A stretch of DNA of 64,000 nt from Acidobacteriota bacterium (GCA_018269055.1 JAFDVI010000019.1:1-64000); one strand, 5' to 3'; positions 39,969-50,452 are shown, numbered from the stretch's first letter. Numbers and translations are program-made. The notes: generated from the sequence alone by a model not told the origin.

Positions 39969-41081
39969 ATGAAAGTTCCTTTGCTTGATTTGGTTGCGCA
40001 ACACCAAACCATCCGTGATGAAGTGATGGCAGAAGTGACGCGCGTGTTTGATTCGCAACAGTTCATTATGAGTGCGGATGTCGCCAGTTTTGAGGGCGAA
40101 GTCGCTGCGTACTGCCGCGTCAAACACGCCATCGGCTGCGCTTCGGGGTCGGATGCTCTGTTGATGGCGCTGATGGCGATTGGCGTGGGCGAAGGCGATG
40201 AAGTCATCACCACGGCATACAGCTTTTTTGCCACGGCCAGTGCGATCACGCGGCTTGGCGCGCGACCGGTGTTCGTTGACATCGTTTACGATGATTTCAA
40301 CTTGAACGTAGAATTGATCGAACGTGCGATCACTCCGAAAACGAAAGCCATTTTGCCGGTTCACCTTTATGGCCAATGTGCGCGGATGGATGTGATTCTG
40401 GATATTGCCGCCAACCACAACCTGCCTGTGATCGAAGATGCCGCGCAGGCCATTGGCTCAGATTTCCTGGGGGGCCGCGCCGGTTCGATGGGCGCAATTG
40501 GCTGTTTCAGTTTCTTTCCTTCCAAAAATCTGGGCGGAGCAGGCGATGGCGGATTGATGACGACAAATGATGACGCTCTGGCGGCGAAATTGCGCATCCT
40601 GCGTGTGCACGGAATGGAGCCGAAGTATTACCACCACATCGTCGGCATTTGCAGCCGTCTTGACGGGTTGCAAGCCGCCGTTTTGCGCGTCAAGTTGCGG
40701 CATTTGGATCAATGGACGGAAAGCCGTCGAACGAACGCTGCGCGTTACGGCGAACTGTTCAACGCCGCCAAATTGAATGAAATCGTCACGCCCAAAGTTC
40801 ACGCGGAAGCGCGCCACATCTTCCACCAATACACGATTCGCTGCCAGCATCGCGACGAATTGAAAGCACATCTGCAAGCGGCTGGCATTGGCTCGGAAGT
40901 TTATTATCCCGTGCCCCTGCATTTGCAGGAATGCTTTGCGTTTTTGGGCTACAAGCGCGGCGATTTGCCCGTCACTGAACAGGCGATGATGGAATGTTTG
41001 TCGCTGCCGATTTATCCGGAATTGACTGCCGATCAGCAGCAGTACGTGGTTGAAACGATCGCGAAGTTTTACAAAGCCTGA
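39969..41081 (+). CDS. DegT/DnrJ/EryC1/StrS-family sugar aminotransferase
   Basis: 370 residues from the ATG at 39969; a TTG six bases earlier would add two residues. PLP-enzyme marks: [15 protein letters not shown] (cofactor phosphate site), [10 protein letters not shown], and the Schiff-base lysine in [16 protein letters not shown]. The C-terminal part has the substrate-loop pattern HIFHQYTIR. It should transfer an amino group to a nucleotide keto-sugar, giving an amino sugar for the glycan. It is related to the gene at 52653, so two distinct amino sugars, or positions, may be made. Confidence 0.9.
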   Translation: MKVPLLDLVAQHQTIRDEVMAEVTRVFDSQQFIMSADVASFEGEVAAYCRVKHAIGCASGSDALLMALMAIGVGEGDEVITTAYSFFATASAITRLGARPVFVDIVYDDFNLNVELIERAITPKTKAILPVHLYGQCARMDVILDIAANHNLPVIEDAAQAIGSDFLGGRAGSMGAIGCFSFFPSKNLGGAGDGGLMTTNDDALAAKLRILRVHGMEPKYYHHIVGICSRLDGLQAAVLRVKLRHLDQWTESRRTNAARYGELFNAAKLNEIVTPKVHAEARHIFHQYTIRCQHRDELKAHLQAAGIGSEVYYPVPLHLQECFAFLGYKRGDLPVTEQAMMECLSLPIYPELTADQQQYVVETIAKFYKA

Positions 41082-41089
41082 GGGAACAA

Positions 41090-41812
41090 ATGGCTTCGAT
41101 TTACGGCAGCCTGGCCGCGGTGATAAAAGGCGCGTTTGGCACAGTCGGCTTAGAGCTTTCCAGGGCAAGCCGAAATCCCAGCCGTACGCTTTTGGGAATG
41201 CGGCAGTTGCCGATTCACACAATCATTGACATCGGAGCGAACACGGGACAATTCGCCGCTCACGTCAGCCGGATTTTTCCCGAAGCCATATTGTTTTGTT
41301 TTGAACCTTTGGCCGAACCGTTTACCGACCTGCAACGTTGGGCCGAAACTCAATCCGGGCGCGTGCGGGTGTTCAACACAGCGCTCGGCGCTGAAACTGG
41401 TGAAGCTGCAATGTATCGCCACGTTGAACACAGCGCCTCGTCTTCGTTGTTGGCGACGACGGCAGTTTGCAATCAACTTTACCCGCAAACCCGCGCGCAG
41501 GATTCGGTGAGGATTCGACTAATAACGCTCGATGCTGCGCTCGATGGCCAAACATTGCGGCCTGAGATTTTGTTGAAGCTTGACACACAAGGGTACGAAC
41601 GGCAGGTGATTCAGGGAGCCGCGAACACATTGCAAAAAACGCGCGCCGTTATCATCGAAATCAACCTGTTGAAACTGTATGATCAACAGCCGTCCTTCAT
41701 TGAACTGGTTGAGATGTTGGATCAGTTCGGGTTCCGTTATGCCGGAAATTTAGAGCAAACTTGCTCTCCCACAGGTGAAGTGGTTTACGTGGATGCCGTA
41801 TTTTTGAAGTAA
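41090..41812 (+). CDS. FkbM-family methyltransferase (first of two)
   Basis: 240 residues with the FkbM pattern: SAM motif TIIDIGANTGQFAAHV (residues about 43-58), CFEPLAEPF, and the later LLKLDTQGYERQVIQGA. FkbM enzymes O-methylate polyketides or sugars; in a glycan locus a sugar O-methylation is expected. It begins nine bases after the aminotransferase stop with GAGGGA just upstream. Confidence 0.87.
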   Translation: MASIYGSLAAVIKGAFGTVGLELSRASRNPSRTLLGMRQLPIHTIIDIGANTGQFAAHVSRIFPEAILFCFEPLAEPFTDLQRWAETQSGRVRVFNTALGAETGEAAMYRHVEHSASSSLLATTAVCNQLYPQTRAQDSVRIRLITLDAALDGQTLRPEILLKLDTQGYERQVIQGAANTLQKTRAVIIEINLLKLYDQQPSFIELVEMLDQFGFRYAGNLEQTCSPTGEVVYVDAVFLK

Positions 41813-41825
41813 GAAGCAAACGAAC

Positions 41826-42749
41826 ATGGAAGCCGCCCGACAAAAAGACAAGTACACGCGATTGTTGGAACGATTGACGGTTGCCGCAATGGCGATGGCC
41901 GAGGGAAAAGTTTCGCGCACGATCAGCCGACCGCGAAAGATGATTTACCCGAAAATGTTGCAGTGGCGAGGCCGATCCGCCGAAGTGACGGCAATGACGT
42001 TTTGGGGAGAGCCGATTCTGGTTTTATTGCCGGAACTGATTTCGATGACCATCTGGCGTTATGGCTTTTTTGAAGAAGATGTTTGCCGTTTCTTGGTCAA
42101 CACGCTTCGTCCGGGAATGAACTTCGTGGACATCGGCGCACATTTCGGGTTTTTCACACGGCTCGGCGCTTCGCTAGTGGGTGCCAACGGTCGAGTGGTT
42201 TCCTTTGAGCCGACGCCAAATACGTTTCAGCAGTTAATCCGGAATACTGCCGGATGCGACAATGTTTTGATTCAAAACTGTGCTGCATTCAATCGCGAAA
42301 CTGACCTGACCCTGCACGATTTTGGGTTGGAATTTTCCGCTTTCAATTCTGCGTTCGGCATGCGCGAAGACGATTCGCAGAGAAAACGCATTGGAGTTGC
42401 GTTTCAGGCGCGTGCGCGCAAAGCCGACGATGTCATCAGGGAAAGCGGGATGCCGGCAGTTCATCTGGTCAAAATTGATGCGGAAAGTTCCGAGTTTCAG
42501 GTTCTGGAAGGATTGAAGGAAACCATCAATCGCGACCATCCCAAAATCATCTTGGAAACCGGCGATTTCGGACTGGAAGGCGTTCCGAAAACGAATGATT
42601 TGATTGGCTGGCTGCGTGAATTCGGCTACGAACCGTTTGAAGTTGGACGCGACAATGTACTGCGACCGGTTTCAAAAAAGCGGTTTGATTTCGTGGGCGG
42701 CAACCTGCTCTTCAGCACAACCGGCAACTCACCAGGCCTGGAGGCTTGA
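41826..42749 (+). CDS. FkbM-family methyltransferase (second)
   Basis: 307 residues. An N-terminal extension of about 95 residues precedes the methyltransferase core, with SAM motif NFVDIGAHFGFFTRLGAS, VSFEPTPNTF and LVKIDAESSEFQVLEGL. It differs clearly from the neighbour at 41090, so this is not a recent duplication; they probably methylate different positions. Its TGA overlaps the start of the flippase gene. Confidence 0.87.
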   Translation: MEAARQKDKYTRLLERLTVAAMAMAEGKVSRTISRPRKMIYPKMLQWRGRSAEVTAMTFWGEPILVLLPELISMTIWRYGFFEEDVCRFLVNTLRPGMNFVDIGAHFGFFTRLGASLVGANGRVVSFEPTPNTFQQLIRNTAGCDNVLIQNCAAFNRETDLTLHDFGLEFSAFNSAFGMREDDSQRKRIGVAFQARARKADDVIRESGMPAVHLVKIDAESSEFQVLEGLKETINRDHPKIILETGDFGLEGVPKTNDLIGWLREFGYEPFEVGRDNVLRPVSKKRFDFVGGNLLFSTTGNSPGLEA

Positions 42750-44236
42750 TGGGGCAGCGGCGTTTGTTCATCAATGCTGGCATGTCCGTTGTGCAAGTGT
42801 TGGCGCTCAGCGTTTTGCTCTGGCTGCTGTATAGGTTTTTGCTGCGAGCGGTCGGCGTGGAAATGCTGGGCGTTTGGTCTTTGACATTGGCTGCGGCGGT
42901 GGCTGCGCGCGCAGGCGATCTGGGGTTTTCGGCCAGCGTCGTCAAGTACGTGGCTGCGCATCTGGCTCGTGGCGACGAAGCGCGAGCGGTGCAGATGGTT
43001 GAAACCGCTGCGATTTCGGCTGGCGTGTTGACGGGGTTGATTTCGTTGGTCGCATATCCCTTGTTGCGTATGGGATTGGCGCGATTGCTGACCGGCAATG
43101 CTTTGGTGGCGGCGGAAGCGTTGCTGCCTTACGCGCTGGCGTATCTTTGCCTGAGTTCGGTTGCCGGAGTGTTTCAAGCTGCATTCGATGGTTGCCAGCG
43201 TATCGCCACCCGCAGCGTTTTGGTCATTGTCGGAGAAACCTTTCATCTGGCGCTCTGTTATTGGCTGGTCACCCGTTACGGCTTGCTGGGATTGGCGTAC
43301 GCGCGGCTGACGCAAACGGCAATTTTTCTGGTGATCAACTGGGCAATGCTCAAACGGTTTTTGCCGAAGCTCGGTTGGTTGCCGATCCACTGGCGGCGCG
43401 AAGCCTTCCGCGAAATGATGGTGTATGGATTGAACGCCCAAGTCGTTTGGCTGGTCAGCCTGTTGCACGATCCGTTGACCAAAAGCCTGTTGGTGACGTT
43501 CGGTGGGACTGCGCTGGTTGGCTATTACGAAATGGCCAGCCGGTTGGTCAGCCAGCTTCGCACAGCCATCATCGCCGCCAATCAATCGCTGGTTCCCGTC
43601 ATCGCCGGTTTGCACGAAGCGCAACCGAACGCGACGGCGCGGTTTTACCAGGAATCTTACCGGCTGCTGGTCTTTTTTGGCGTTCCGTTATTTGCCTTGC
43701 TGGTTGTTGCATTGCCCATTGTTTCCGAACTGTGGATCGGAAAATACGAACGCCGTTTTGTGATTTGCGGAGCGTTGCTGGCCGCCGGATGGTTCGGCAA
43801 CCTGCTCAGCGCGCCAGCCTATTTCGTCAATCTGGGCACAGGCGATTTGCGGTGGAACACGATGAGCCATCTGGTGCTGGGCGCGCTGAATCTGGTCTTG
43901 GGTTTGGCCTTGGGGACACTGTTTGGCGGTTTTGGAGTCGCCGCCGCCAGTGCGCTTGCCCTAATTGCCGGAGGCGCAACCGTCATTGCGGCTTATCATT
44001 TGAAATGGCGGGTTCCGCTTGAGGAATTACTTCCACCGCAAAGCGTTCAATTATTGGCTTGGGGGATTGTTGGTTTATTGGCGGGGGCGGCGACATATTA
44101 TCGGCTTCGTTCTGTGTTTGGATTGTGGCAGATGATTAGCGTAATAACTTTTATAAGCGTCCTGCTCATTATCCTTCCCGCCTGGTTCCATCCGACACGT
44201 AAACGACTTAGTAATTGGGTTCCGCAATTGATGTAA
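42749..44236 (+). CDS. Wzx-like polysaccharide flippase (MOP superfamily)
   Basis: 495 residues from the ATG that overlaps the preceding TGA; a TTG three bases earlier is an alternative. About 12-14 membrane helices, with charged short loops and the pattern GVEMLGVWSLTLAAAVAARAGDLGFSASVVKYVA typical of Wzx/RfbX-type translocases. It should move lipid-linked repeat units from the cytoplasmic to the periplasmic face for the Wzy-like polymerase. Confidence 0.87.
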   Translation: MGQRRLFINAGMSVVQVLALSVLLWLLYRFLLRAVGVEMLGVWSLTLAAAVAARAGDLGFSASVVKYVAAHLARGDEARAVQMVETAAISAGVLTGLISLVAYPLLRMGLARLLTGNALVAAEALLPYALAYLCLSSVAGVFQAAFDGCQRIATRSVLVIVGETFHLALCYWLVTRYGLLGLAYARLTQTAIFLVINWAMLKRFLPKLGWLPIHWRREAFREMMVYGLNAQVVWLVSLLHDPLTKSLLVTFGGTALVGYYEMASRLVSQLRTAIIAANQSLVPVIAGLHEAQPNATARFYQESYRLLVFFGVPLFALLVVALPIVSELWIGKYERRFVICGALLAAGWFGNLLSAPAYFVNLGTGDLRWNTMSHLVLGALNLVLGLALGTLFGGFGVAAASALALIAGGATVIAAYHLKWRVPLEELLPPQSVQLLAWGIVGLLAGAATYYRLRSVFGLWQMISVITFISVLLIILPAWFHPTRKRLSNWVPQLM

Positions 44237-44259
44237 TTGCAAAATTGATAACGTGAGTT

Positions 44260-45135
44260 ATGGAAAACACCGAGAAGAAGAATCGAAATTACCAAAGCAG
44301 CACTGACATCGTGTTGCCACGAATTTCGATTGTCACCCCATCTTTTAATCAAGCGGCTTTTCTAGAACGAACGCTTCGTAGCGTACTTGATCAAGGGTAT
44401 CCCAATCTCGAATACATTGTGATTGATGGTGGCAGCACGGACGGCAGCATCGAGATTCTGAAAAAATATGAAAGCCAATTGGCTTATTGGGTCAGCGAAC
44501 AAGATCGTGGGCAATCTCATGCGTTGAACAAAGGGTTTAAGCGCGCGACCGGAGACATTATTGGTTGGCTCAATTCAGATGATCTTTATTGCCTAGGCGC
44601 TTTGCATCACGTCGGCGAATGGTTTGCCGCTCACCCACGTGACGAGGTCCATTACGGCGGTTTATATCTGGTGGACAAGGATGATCACATCACTGACGCG
44701 CATTGGGCAGTATCGCCTGACGTGCGTTACACCTACTTTGTCGGCATGGACGTGCATCAGCAATCCCTTTTCTGGCGGCGTAGTTTGATGGAACGAACCG
44801 GTGCGATTGATGAATCGTTCCGGTTCAGCATGGATTTGGATTTTGTGCTGCGGCTGATGCTGCATGGGCAAGTTAGCCGGACGACGCGATATCTAGGCAA
44901 ATTCCGTGAACATCAGACAGCGAAAACTTCGACCATTACGGATATTTGTCTGCGGGAAAATCAGGTCATTTTTGAACGCTTCCGTGATTCGTTTCCTTAC
45001 TGGCCTGGATTGAAGCAATGGTTATCCTTCCGTCGCACCTCGCGCGTCGTCTTGGAAGCGCCTTTCTATTTTGCATTTAAGATTGGCCGCCGACTGAATT
45101 TGCCTGTTCCGCTGGAATGGCTCAGCAAAAGATGA
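44260..45135 (+). CDS. Family 2 glycosyltransferase
   Basis: 291 residues with a GT-A fold start: ISIVTPSFNQAAFLERTLRSV, then the nucleotide-sugar segment YIVIDGGSTDGS, and LNSDDLY as the metal-binding DxD-like site. FSMDLDFVLRLMLHG further on fits the acceptor-side ED motif region. It should add one sugar to the lipid-linked repeat unit; donor and linkage are unknown. From here the DNA looks more AT-rich than upstream. Confidence 0.88.
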   Translation: MENTEKKNRNYQSSTDIVLPRISIVTPSFNQAAFLERTLRSVLDQGYPNLEYIVIDGGSTDGSIEILKKYESQLAYWVSEQDRGQSHALNKGFKRATGDIIGWLNSDDLYCLGALHHVGEWFAAHPRDEVHYGGLYLVDKDDHITDAHWAVSPDVRYTYFVGMDVHQQSLFWRRSLMERTGAIDESFRFSMDLDFVLRLMLHGQVSRTTRYLGKFREHQTAKTSTITDICLRENQVIFERFRDSFPYWPGLKQWLSFRRTSRVVLEAPFYFAFKIGRRLNLPVPLEWLSKR

Positions 45136-45169
45136 TTGTTTAGGTGGCGATTGCCCCTTTCTGATTTAT

Positions 45170-47077
45170 ATGTGTGGTATTTGCGGAGAAGTCAGTTTTT
45201 CAACGATTGGAGATTCGCCTTTTGTGAGGCGAATGCAAACCGCGCTATTCCATCGCGGCCCTGATGGCGAAGGCGAGGTCGTCGCCGATCAAGTAAGGTT
45301 GGGAATGCGTCGGCTGAGCATTATTGATTTGGCCGGTGCTTCGCAGCCACTTTTCAACGAAGATCGGTCATTGGCACTGGTTGCCAATGGTGAAATCTAT
45401 AATTACGTCGAATTACGCAAGCAGTTACAGGCGTTTGGCCACACATTCAGCACCGATGGAGACTGCGAAACAATTCTGCACCTTTACGAAGAGTACGGCG
45501 AAGATTGCGTTCGACATTTGCGCGGGATGTTTGCGTTTGCGCTGTGGGACGAGCGTAAACAACGGGTGGTCTTGGCTCGTGATCGCATGGGCGAAAAGCC
45601 TATTTACCTTTTTGAAAGCCCCGGGCGATTGCTTTTTGCTTCCGAACTGAAAGCGTTATTGCAATCCGGCCAAGTGAAATTTGAGCTTGATGCGGAAGCG
45701 GTAAATCTATTCTTTCATTACCATTATGTGCCAGAACCTCTGACGCCGATTCGAGGCGTGCGTAAATTACCGGCTGGACACATCCTCACAATTGATGTTG
45801 CCAACTGGAAAAAAGAAGAACGCTGTTATTGGCGGTTGGAAGATGCGCCACAACTCGAAGGCGATCCGGGCGATTTGATCCGCGCGGAACTGGAAACGAT
45901 CAGCAAAATTATTGTGCGCTCTGATGTGCCGGTAGGAGTGGCATTGAGCGGGGGCCTCGACTCAAGTGCAATAACAGCTTTGGCTGCAAAAAGTTATCCG
46001 GGAACAATGGAGGCATTTAGCGTCGGTTACAGTAACCAACCGCGGAGCGATGAACGCGCTGACGCGAAAGCGTTGGCTGATCATCTGAAAATTCCCTTTC
46101 ACGAAGTCGAATTGCAGACGGAAGATTTGGTCAGTTTCTTTCCGCGACTGGTTTATTGGCAGGACGACCCGATTGCGGACATTTCCGGGTATGGATATTA
46201 CTCCGTTATGAAAATGGCGCGCGACCATAACGTGCCAGTGATGCTGCAAGGGCATGGGGGGGATGAATTATTTTGGGGATATGGATGGGCGCGGCGAGCG
46301 GTAGTCGAGTCGCTGCACAAAGCCGCTATGCAGTCGAAGGGGTCGGGTTCGCTGTTTGATTATCTGCAATTTGAAATGCCGGAAAGTTGGACGCGGGGTG
46401 GATTGTTTCGTTGGGTGCAGTCACAAGCGGGGTTGAATCGCTCACTTAAACGTTACCGCCGCGATTTGGTTTCGCCTCGCGGTCAACTCGTTTTTTACGA
46501 CCTATCGCTGGATTTTGAGCTAGCGCAGCGGAATGCTGCAAGTTTTTACACTGCAGAGTTTACAGAGCGATTGAACGGATCAAATGCGACTGATCTCTTC
46601 ACACTGAAACGGCCATGGCCGCGACTTGATCTGCTGGTGACTCAATTGCTCTGTCAGACGTATTTGCTTGAAAACGGTGTCGCGCAAGGAGATCGGTTAA
46701 GTATGGCTTCGTCAGTCGAATTGCGATTGCCGTTGCTTGATTATCGGTTAGCCGAAATTGTCATAGGCTTGCGAAAAACACAGACAGATTTTCAATTGCC
46801 TCCCAAAGCATGGCTGAAAGCTGCGCTCAAAGGCATTTTGCCGGATTGGGTGCTCAATCGCCCCAAGCGAGGCTTTACACCGCCGGTTCGTGAATGGCAT
46901 CGCGCACTTTTTGCAGAATACGGACACACTTTGGTTGACGGCTACCTCCGGCAGTCTGGCGTCTTAAGACCGAAAAGCGCACAGGAATTGGCAAAAGGTA
47001 AATTCCCATTGGGGGTAACTGCGCCGTTATCGTTCAAAGCGTTAGTGCTGGAAACCTGGTGCCGAAATTTGAATTGA
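45170..47077 (+). CDS. asnB: Glutamine-hydrolysing asparagine synthase (AsnB type)
   Basis: 635 residues. The N-terminal glutaminase opens MCGICGE with Cys2 as nucleophile and has FHRGPDGEG and VANGEIYNY. The synthetase domain has the ATP loop ALSGGLDSSAITALAA and LQGHGGDELFWGYGW. In a glycan locus such enzymes often amidate a sugar carboxylate (for example a uronic acid) rather than making free asparagine. This is an inference from place; the sequence alone would support asparagine synthesis equally. The next gene begins inside its last codons. Confidence 0.92.
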   Translation: MCGICGEVSFSTIGDSPFVRRMQTALFHRGPDGEGEVVADQVRLGMRRLSIIDLAGASQPLFNEDRSLALVANGEIYNYVELRKQLQAFGHTFSTDGDCETILHLYEEYGEDCVRHLRGMFAFALWDERKQRVVLARDRMGEKPIYLFESPGRLLFASELKALLQSGQVKFELDAEAVNLFFHYHYVPEPLTPIRGVRKLPAGHILTIDVANWKKEERCYWRLEDAPQLEGDPGDLIRAELETISKIIVRSDVPVGVALSGGLDSSAITALAAKSYPGTMEAFSVGYSNQPRSDERADAKALADHLKIPFHEVELQTEDLVSFFPRLVYWQDDPIADISGYGYYSVMKMARDHNVPVMLQGHGGDELFWGYGWARRAVVESLHKAAMQSKGSGSLFDYLQFEMPESWTRGGLFRWVQSQAGLNRSLKRYRRDLVSPRGQLVFYDLSLDFELAQRNAASFYTAEFTERLNGSNATDLFTLKRPWPRLDLLVTQLLCQTYLLENGVAQGDRLSMASSVELRLPLLDYRLAEIVIGLRKTQTDFQLPPKAWLKAALKGILPDWVLNRPKRGFTPPVREWHRALFAEYGHTLVDGYLRQSGVLRPKSAQELAKGKFPLGVTAPLSFKALVLETWCRNLN

Positions 47078-48018
47078 AAAAAAGGCTTACCCTACAAGTG
47101 CAGACTTCAATCGTTTTCATTATCTTCAATCGCCCTGACACGGCAGCCAAAGTTTTTGCTGAAATTCGTCGTGCGCGCCCGCAAAAGCTGTTTGTGATTG
47201 CTGACGCGCCGCGTGTAAGTCAGAAAGGGGAACGGGAGAAATGCCTGGCGGCGCGCGCGATCATCGAGGCCGTGGATTGGGAATGCGAAGTTTTCACAAA
47301 CTTTGCTGAAAGCAATCTGGGTTGTCAGAGAAGAATTTCCAGCGGGTTGGATTGGGTTTTTGATCAAGTTGAAGAAGCGATTGTTTTGGAAGATGACTGC
47401 GTACCCCATCCCAGCTTCTTCCCATTTTGCGAAGAACTGCTTGATCGCTATCGGGAAGATCGGAGAGTCATGCACATTGCCGGCACGAATTATCAATTTG
47501 GGCGACAGCGATTTCCTTATAGCTATTACTTTTCCCGATATAACCACTGTACTGGATGGGCGACTTGGCGGAGTGCATGGCGGCATTTTGATGTCGAAAT
47601 GAAGCTCTGGCCGGAATTCCGGGATAGAAACCTCTTGAAAGATTTGTTTGATGACGCTCAGGCTGAAGCCTATTGGCACCGGTCTTTCCAGATGGTTTAC
47701 GAAAAGCGGATTGACAGTTGGGCATATTGCTGGACATTGGCCTGCTGGATACAGAATGGATTGACGATTCTACCGAACGTCAATTTGATTTGTAACATTG
47801 GCTTTGATGCCAATGGATCGCATACGAAAAATCGGCGCAGCCGTTTCGCCAACATCCCTCTGGAAGAAATGAAATTTCCTTTGCAGCATCCACCCTTTGT
47901 CGTTCGAGATGATCAAGCAGATCGCTTCACACAAGACAACAACTTTAAGCGGAGCTTGATCGCTCGCGTTGGCAGCCAACTGCTGCATGCTGCTGCCGCG
48001 ATGAAAGCGAAGCAATGA
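47059..48018 (+). CDS. HlpA-like GT-A fold glycosyltransferase-type protein
   Basis: Up to 319 residues. The start is uncertain: a GTG at 47059 lies inside asnB, while GTG at 47098 follows the asnB stop and is close to the first conserved strand (SIVFIIFNRPD). The pattern is that of proteins named hemolytic protein HlpA-like, which have a nucleotide-diphospho-sugar transferase fold: FNRPDTAAKVFAEI, AIVLEDDCVPHPSFF (DD metal site), and CTGWATWRSAWRHFD. No hemolytic activity is implied; a glycosyltransferase role fits the locus. Confidence 0.78.
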   Translation: MPKFELKKRLTLQVQTSIVFIIFNRPDTAAKVFAEIRRARPQKLFVIADAPRVSQKGEREKCLAARAIIEAVDWECEVFTNFAESNLGCQRRISSGLDWVFDQVEEAIVLEDDCVPHPSFFPFCEELLDRYREDRRVMHIAGTNYQFGRQRFPYSYYFSRYNHCTGWATWRSAWRHFDVEMKLWPEFRDRNLLKDLFDDAQAEAYWHRSFQMVYEKRIDSWAYCWTLACWIQNGLTILPNVNLICNIGFDANGSHTKNRRSRFANIPLEEMKFPLQHPPFVVRDDQADRFTQDNNFKRSLIARVGSQLLHAAAAMKAKQ

Positions 48019-48965
48019 ATAAACCGTGTTGTCCGATGTGCCAAACGGCAGAGTTGGAATTACTTGAAACCCTGACTGTTGCCGACTTAGGCCGGTTGTA
48101 TACCCGACGATTAAGAATTTCGGTTCGTTCAGAATTTAATGGCAACAATGCACTGGATTTTTATCGCTGCCTGGTTTGTGATCTACGTTTTTTTTGGCCG
48201 ATGTGTACTGGCAGCGATAAGTTTTATGGCGAGTTACACCATCGCGACTGGTATTATCTGGAAAAGAAGAGTGAGTATTTGACAGCGCGTCAGTGGTTGA
48301 AAACGGGCGATACAGTATTAGACGTTGGATGCGGATATGGTTTTTTTTCAGACCACGTCCAGGAAGTTAAGGATTGCCGATTTGTTGGTTTGGAATTAAC
48401 TGAAACCGCGGCGCAAGCAGCAGTACGACGAGGGCTGGATGTGAGGCGCGAGCCGATAGAACAACATGCACATCAATATCCTGGGCATTATGACATTGTA
48501 AGTTCGTTTCAGGTTCTTGAGCATGTCAGCGAAATAAGATCCTTTATCGAAGCAGGACTGACCTGCTTAAAACCGAATGGGTTGTTAATTTATTCCGTTC
48601 CCAGCGCAGATTCTTTCGTCTCTGATATAAGCAACGGAATTCTGAACCTGCCGCCGCACCATGTAAGCTGGTGGACCGATCAAGCCTTGAAAAATTTGTC
48701 GAAGTTATTTTGTATTGAGCTTGTCGAAATCCGGCACGAGTTGCTGGAACCAGTTCATTTCAAATCTTATGCTTTTAGCCGAGCGATGAAGGCAGTGACA
48801 CGGATGATTGGGCTTCGTAGAAGATTGGTTGACCTTTCGCCACAACACAAACTGTTTGTTTTTTTAGCGTTGCCCATTGCTTTGTGGCATTTTTTGCTGT
48901 TGAGTCTGACTAATTGCCGTGTGCTTGGACATTCGGTCACAGTTGTTTATCGAAATTTAAAATAG
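48015..48965 (+). CDS. SAM-dependent methyltransferase with N-terminal zinc-type cysteines
   Basis: 316 residues. The N-terminus has CCPMC and later CLVC (residues 5-9 and about 53-57), the four-cysteine pattern of methyltransferases that act on sugars (C-methyltransferase-like or ubiE-like). The core has VLDVGCGYGFFSDHV (SAM motif I) and FQVLEHVSEIRSFIE. The C-terminal 60 residues include a hydrophobic stretch (KLFVFLALPIALWHFLLLSL) that may attach it to the membrane. Overlaps the preceding stop by ATGA. Confidence 0.82.
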   Translation: MNKPCCPMCQTAELELLETLTVADLGRLYTRRLRISVRSEFNGNNALDFYRCLVCDLRFFWPMCTGSDKFYGELHHRDWYYLEKKSEYLTARQWLKTGDTVLDVGCGYGFFSDHVQEVKDCRFVGLELTETAAQAAVRRGLDVRREPIEQHAHQYPGHYDIVSSFQVLEHVSEIRSFIEAGLTCLKPNGLLIYSVPSADSFVSDISNGILNLPPHHVSWWTDQALKNLSKLFCIELVEIRHELLEPVHFKSYAFSRAMKAVTRMIGLRRRLVDLSPQHKLFVFLALPIALWHFLLLSLTNCRVLGHSVTVVYRNLK

Positions 48966-48982
48966 ACTTTGAGTTTGAAGTA

Positions 48983-50449
48983 ATGAACGATTACGTACGG
49001 ACAGTAAGCGCGAACCCTTATAAGGCCCTTGCCGGTTTGTTGGTATTAGCCATGTGTGGGGTCATGTTGGCGTTTACAGATAGCTGGACTGTCGTAAAGC
49101 TAATGTTAGGTGTTGCATCGGTCTGGTTTTTATTCCGCAGGCCGGAATTGGCTCTGGCGATTCAGTTTAATGGGGTCGCACTTTACCTTTACGCGATTTA
49201 TAAACTTCGGCTCGAAGCCAGCACAGTTGGCACTGGCAGCTTTTACGGGGTTATGGCGCTAGCTTATCTGGCGGGTGGACTTCACCTTGCGGTAGGGCGA
49301 CGATCTCTAAAGCTTAATAAAATTGATGCACTGTTTATCCTTCTCTACTCCCTCTTCTTTATCAGTTATCTGATCTTTTCTCTTGATAACCTGGAAGCCT
49401 ACCGAAAAATTTATTATGCGCCACTTTTGGTAATTGCTCCCTATTTTGGACTGCAATTATTGAATCGGGAGCAAATCAGGCGGTTCTTTTTCTATTGTGC
49501 AATGTTGTCTGTGGTAATGATTTTGCCATCTTTTTATGAACTGCTGGCCAATCCATTTTATTTAGAATATGGACGCTTCTCAATCTTCATATTTGTTGAT
49601 AAGGGTGATAACCCCATCCAATTTGCCATCGCGTTTGCAATGCTGTTGATTGTTTTAATGTTCCACATTGCTGAGCGCCGTAAACTGGTGTTATGGCATT
49701 TGGCGGTGATTCTCCCTTCGGTTTACTTGATGGTAAGAAGCGGTGCGCGTGGCCCGCTTATCAGTTTTGTGGTTGTGCTCGTCGCCTATGTCGCTTGGTT
49801 GGGAGGAATGCGCTTTAGAAGCCGTGGGTTGTTGATGGGAGCTTTGGCTGCCTTACTTGTTGCGGCATTTTATTTTGTTCCCAGCAACACCTTCGATATG
49901 TATCAGGCACTTGTGGATCAAACCATCATTACTTCTCGCGACCCTTCAGCTAATTCAATCCAGGAGCGCAAAATTCTGATGGATATGGCGATCAAGGAGT
50001 TTCTGGATAGCCCTGTGATTGGTGTTGGGACGGGGAATTCGTCCGGTGGGATTGGTTATCCGCACAATGCTTTAGTTGAAGTGGCGGCAGAGTTTGGGCT
50101 TATCGGTTTGGTAATCTTTATCACCTTGTGTGTGCTGGTTACTGTGACAGGCATAAAGTATCTGCGGGGGACAAAACATGGGCGGAATGATTGGTTGATG
50201 AATCTGGCATTTTCCTTCTTTATTTTTGGCTGGGTTGAAGCCTTGTTCAGCGCGTACATGGGGGGCGATATGTTGCTTTACGGAAGCATTGGCATGGTTT
50301 CAGTTGTAGCAAAAATTACCCAGCATGAAGCCCGTGAACGTGGACAAGAACTCGTCCGAAATGAACAAGCAATAAAGGGGAGTTGGCCAAAACCTGCCGT
50401 GGCCACAGGTGCGTGGTTCAATTCGCCGCCGGATGTTGAGATGAAATGA
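48983..50449 (+). CDS. Wzy-like O-antigen polymerase
   Basis: 488 residues from the ATG at 48983; an open frame from 48914 overlaps the preceding gene and is less likely. About 11-12 membrane helices with a loop carrying SPVIGVGTGNSSGGIGYPHNALVEVAAEFG, the Wzy_C-type signature in which Pro-His-Asn and an upstream Arg are common. It should join repeat units at the periplasmic side. Sequence differs from the gene at 38674, and its lower GC content suggests separate origin. Confidence 0.82.
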   Translation: MNDYVRTVSANPYKALAGLLVLAMCGVMLAFTDSWTVVKLMLGVASVWFLFRRPELALAIQFNGVALYLYAIYKLRLEASTVGTGSFYGVMALAYLAGGLHLAVGRRSLKLNKIDALFILLYSLFFISYLIFSLDNLEAYRKIYYAPLLVIAPYFGLQLLNREQIRRFFFYCAMLSVVMILPSFYELLANPFYLEYGRFSIFIFVDKGDNPIQFAIAFAMLLIVLMFHIAERRKLVLWHLAVILPSVYLMVRSGARGPLISFVVVLVAYVAWLGGMRFRSRGLLMGALAALLVAAFYFVPSNTFDMYQALVDQTIITSRDPSANSIQERKILMDMAIKEFLDSPVIGVGTGNSSGGIGYPHNALVEVAAEFGLIGLVIFITLCVLVTVTGIKYLRGTKHGRNDWLMNLAFSFFIFGWVEALFSAYMGGDMLLYGSIGMVSVVAKITQHEARERGQELVRNEQAIKGSWPKPAVATGAWFNSPPDVEMK

Positions 50450-50452
50450 ATC

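Noticed and set aside
47059-48018. Hemolysin, from the common name of the family
   Set aside because: The sequence shows a nucleotide-sugar transferase-like fold with a DD site and lies in a glycan locus; nothing supports membrane-damaging activity.
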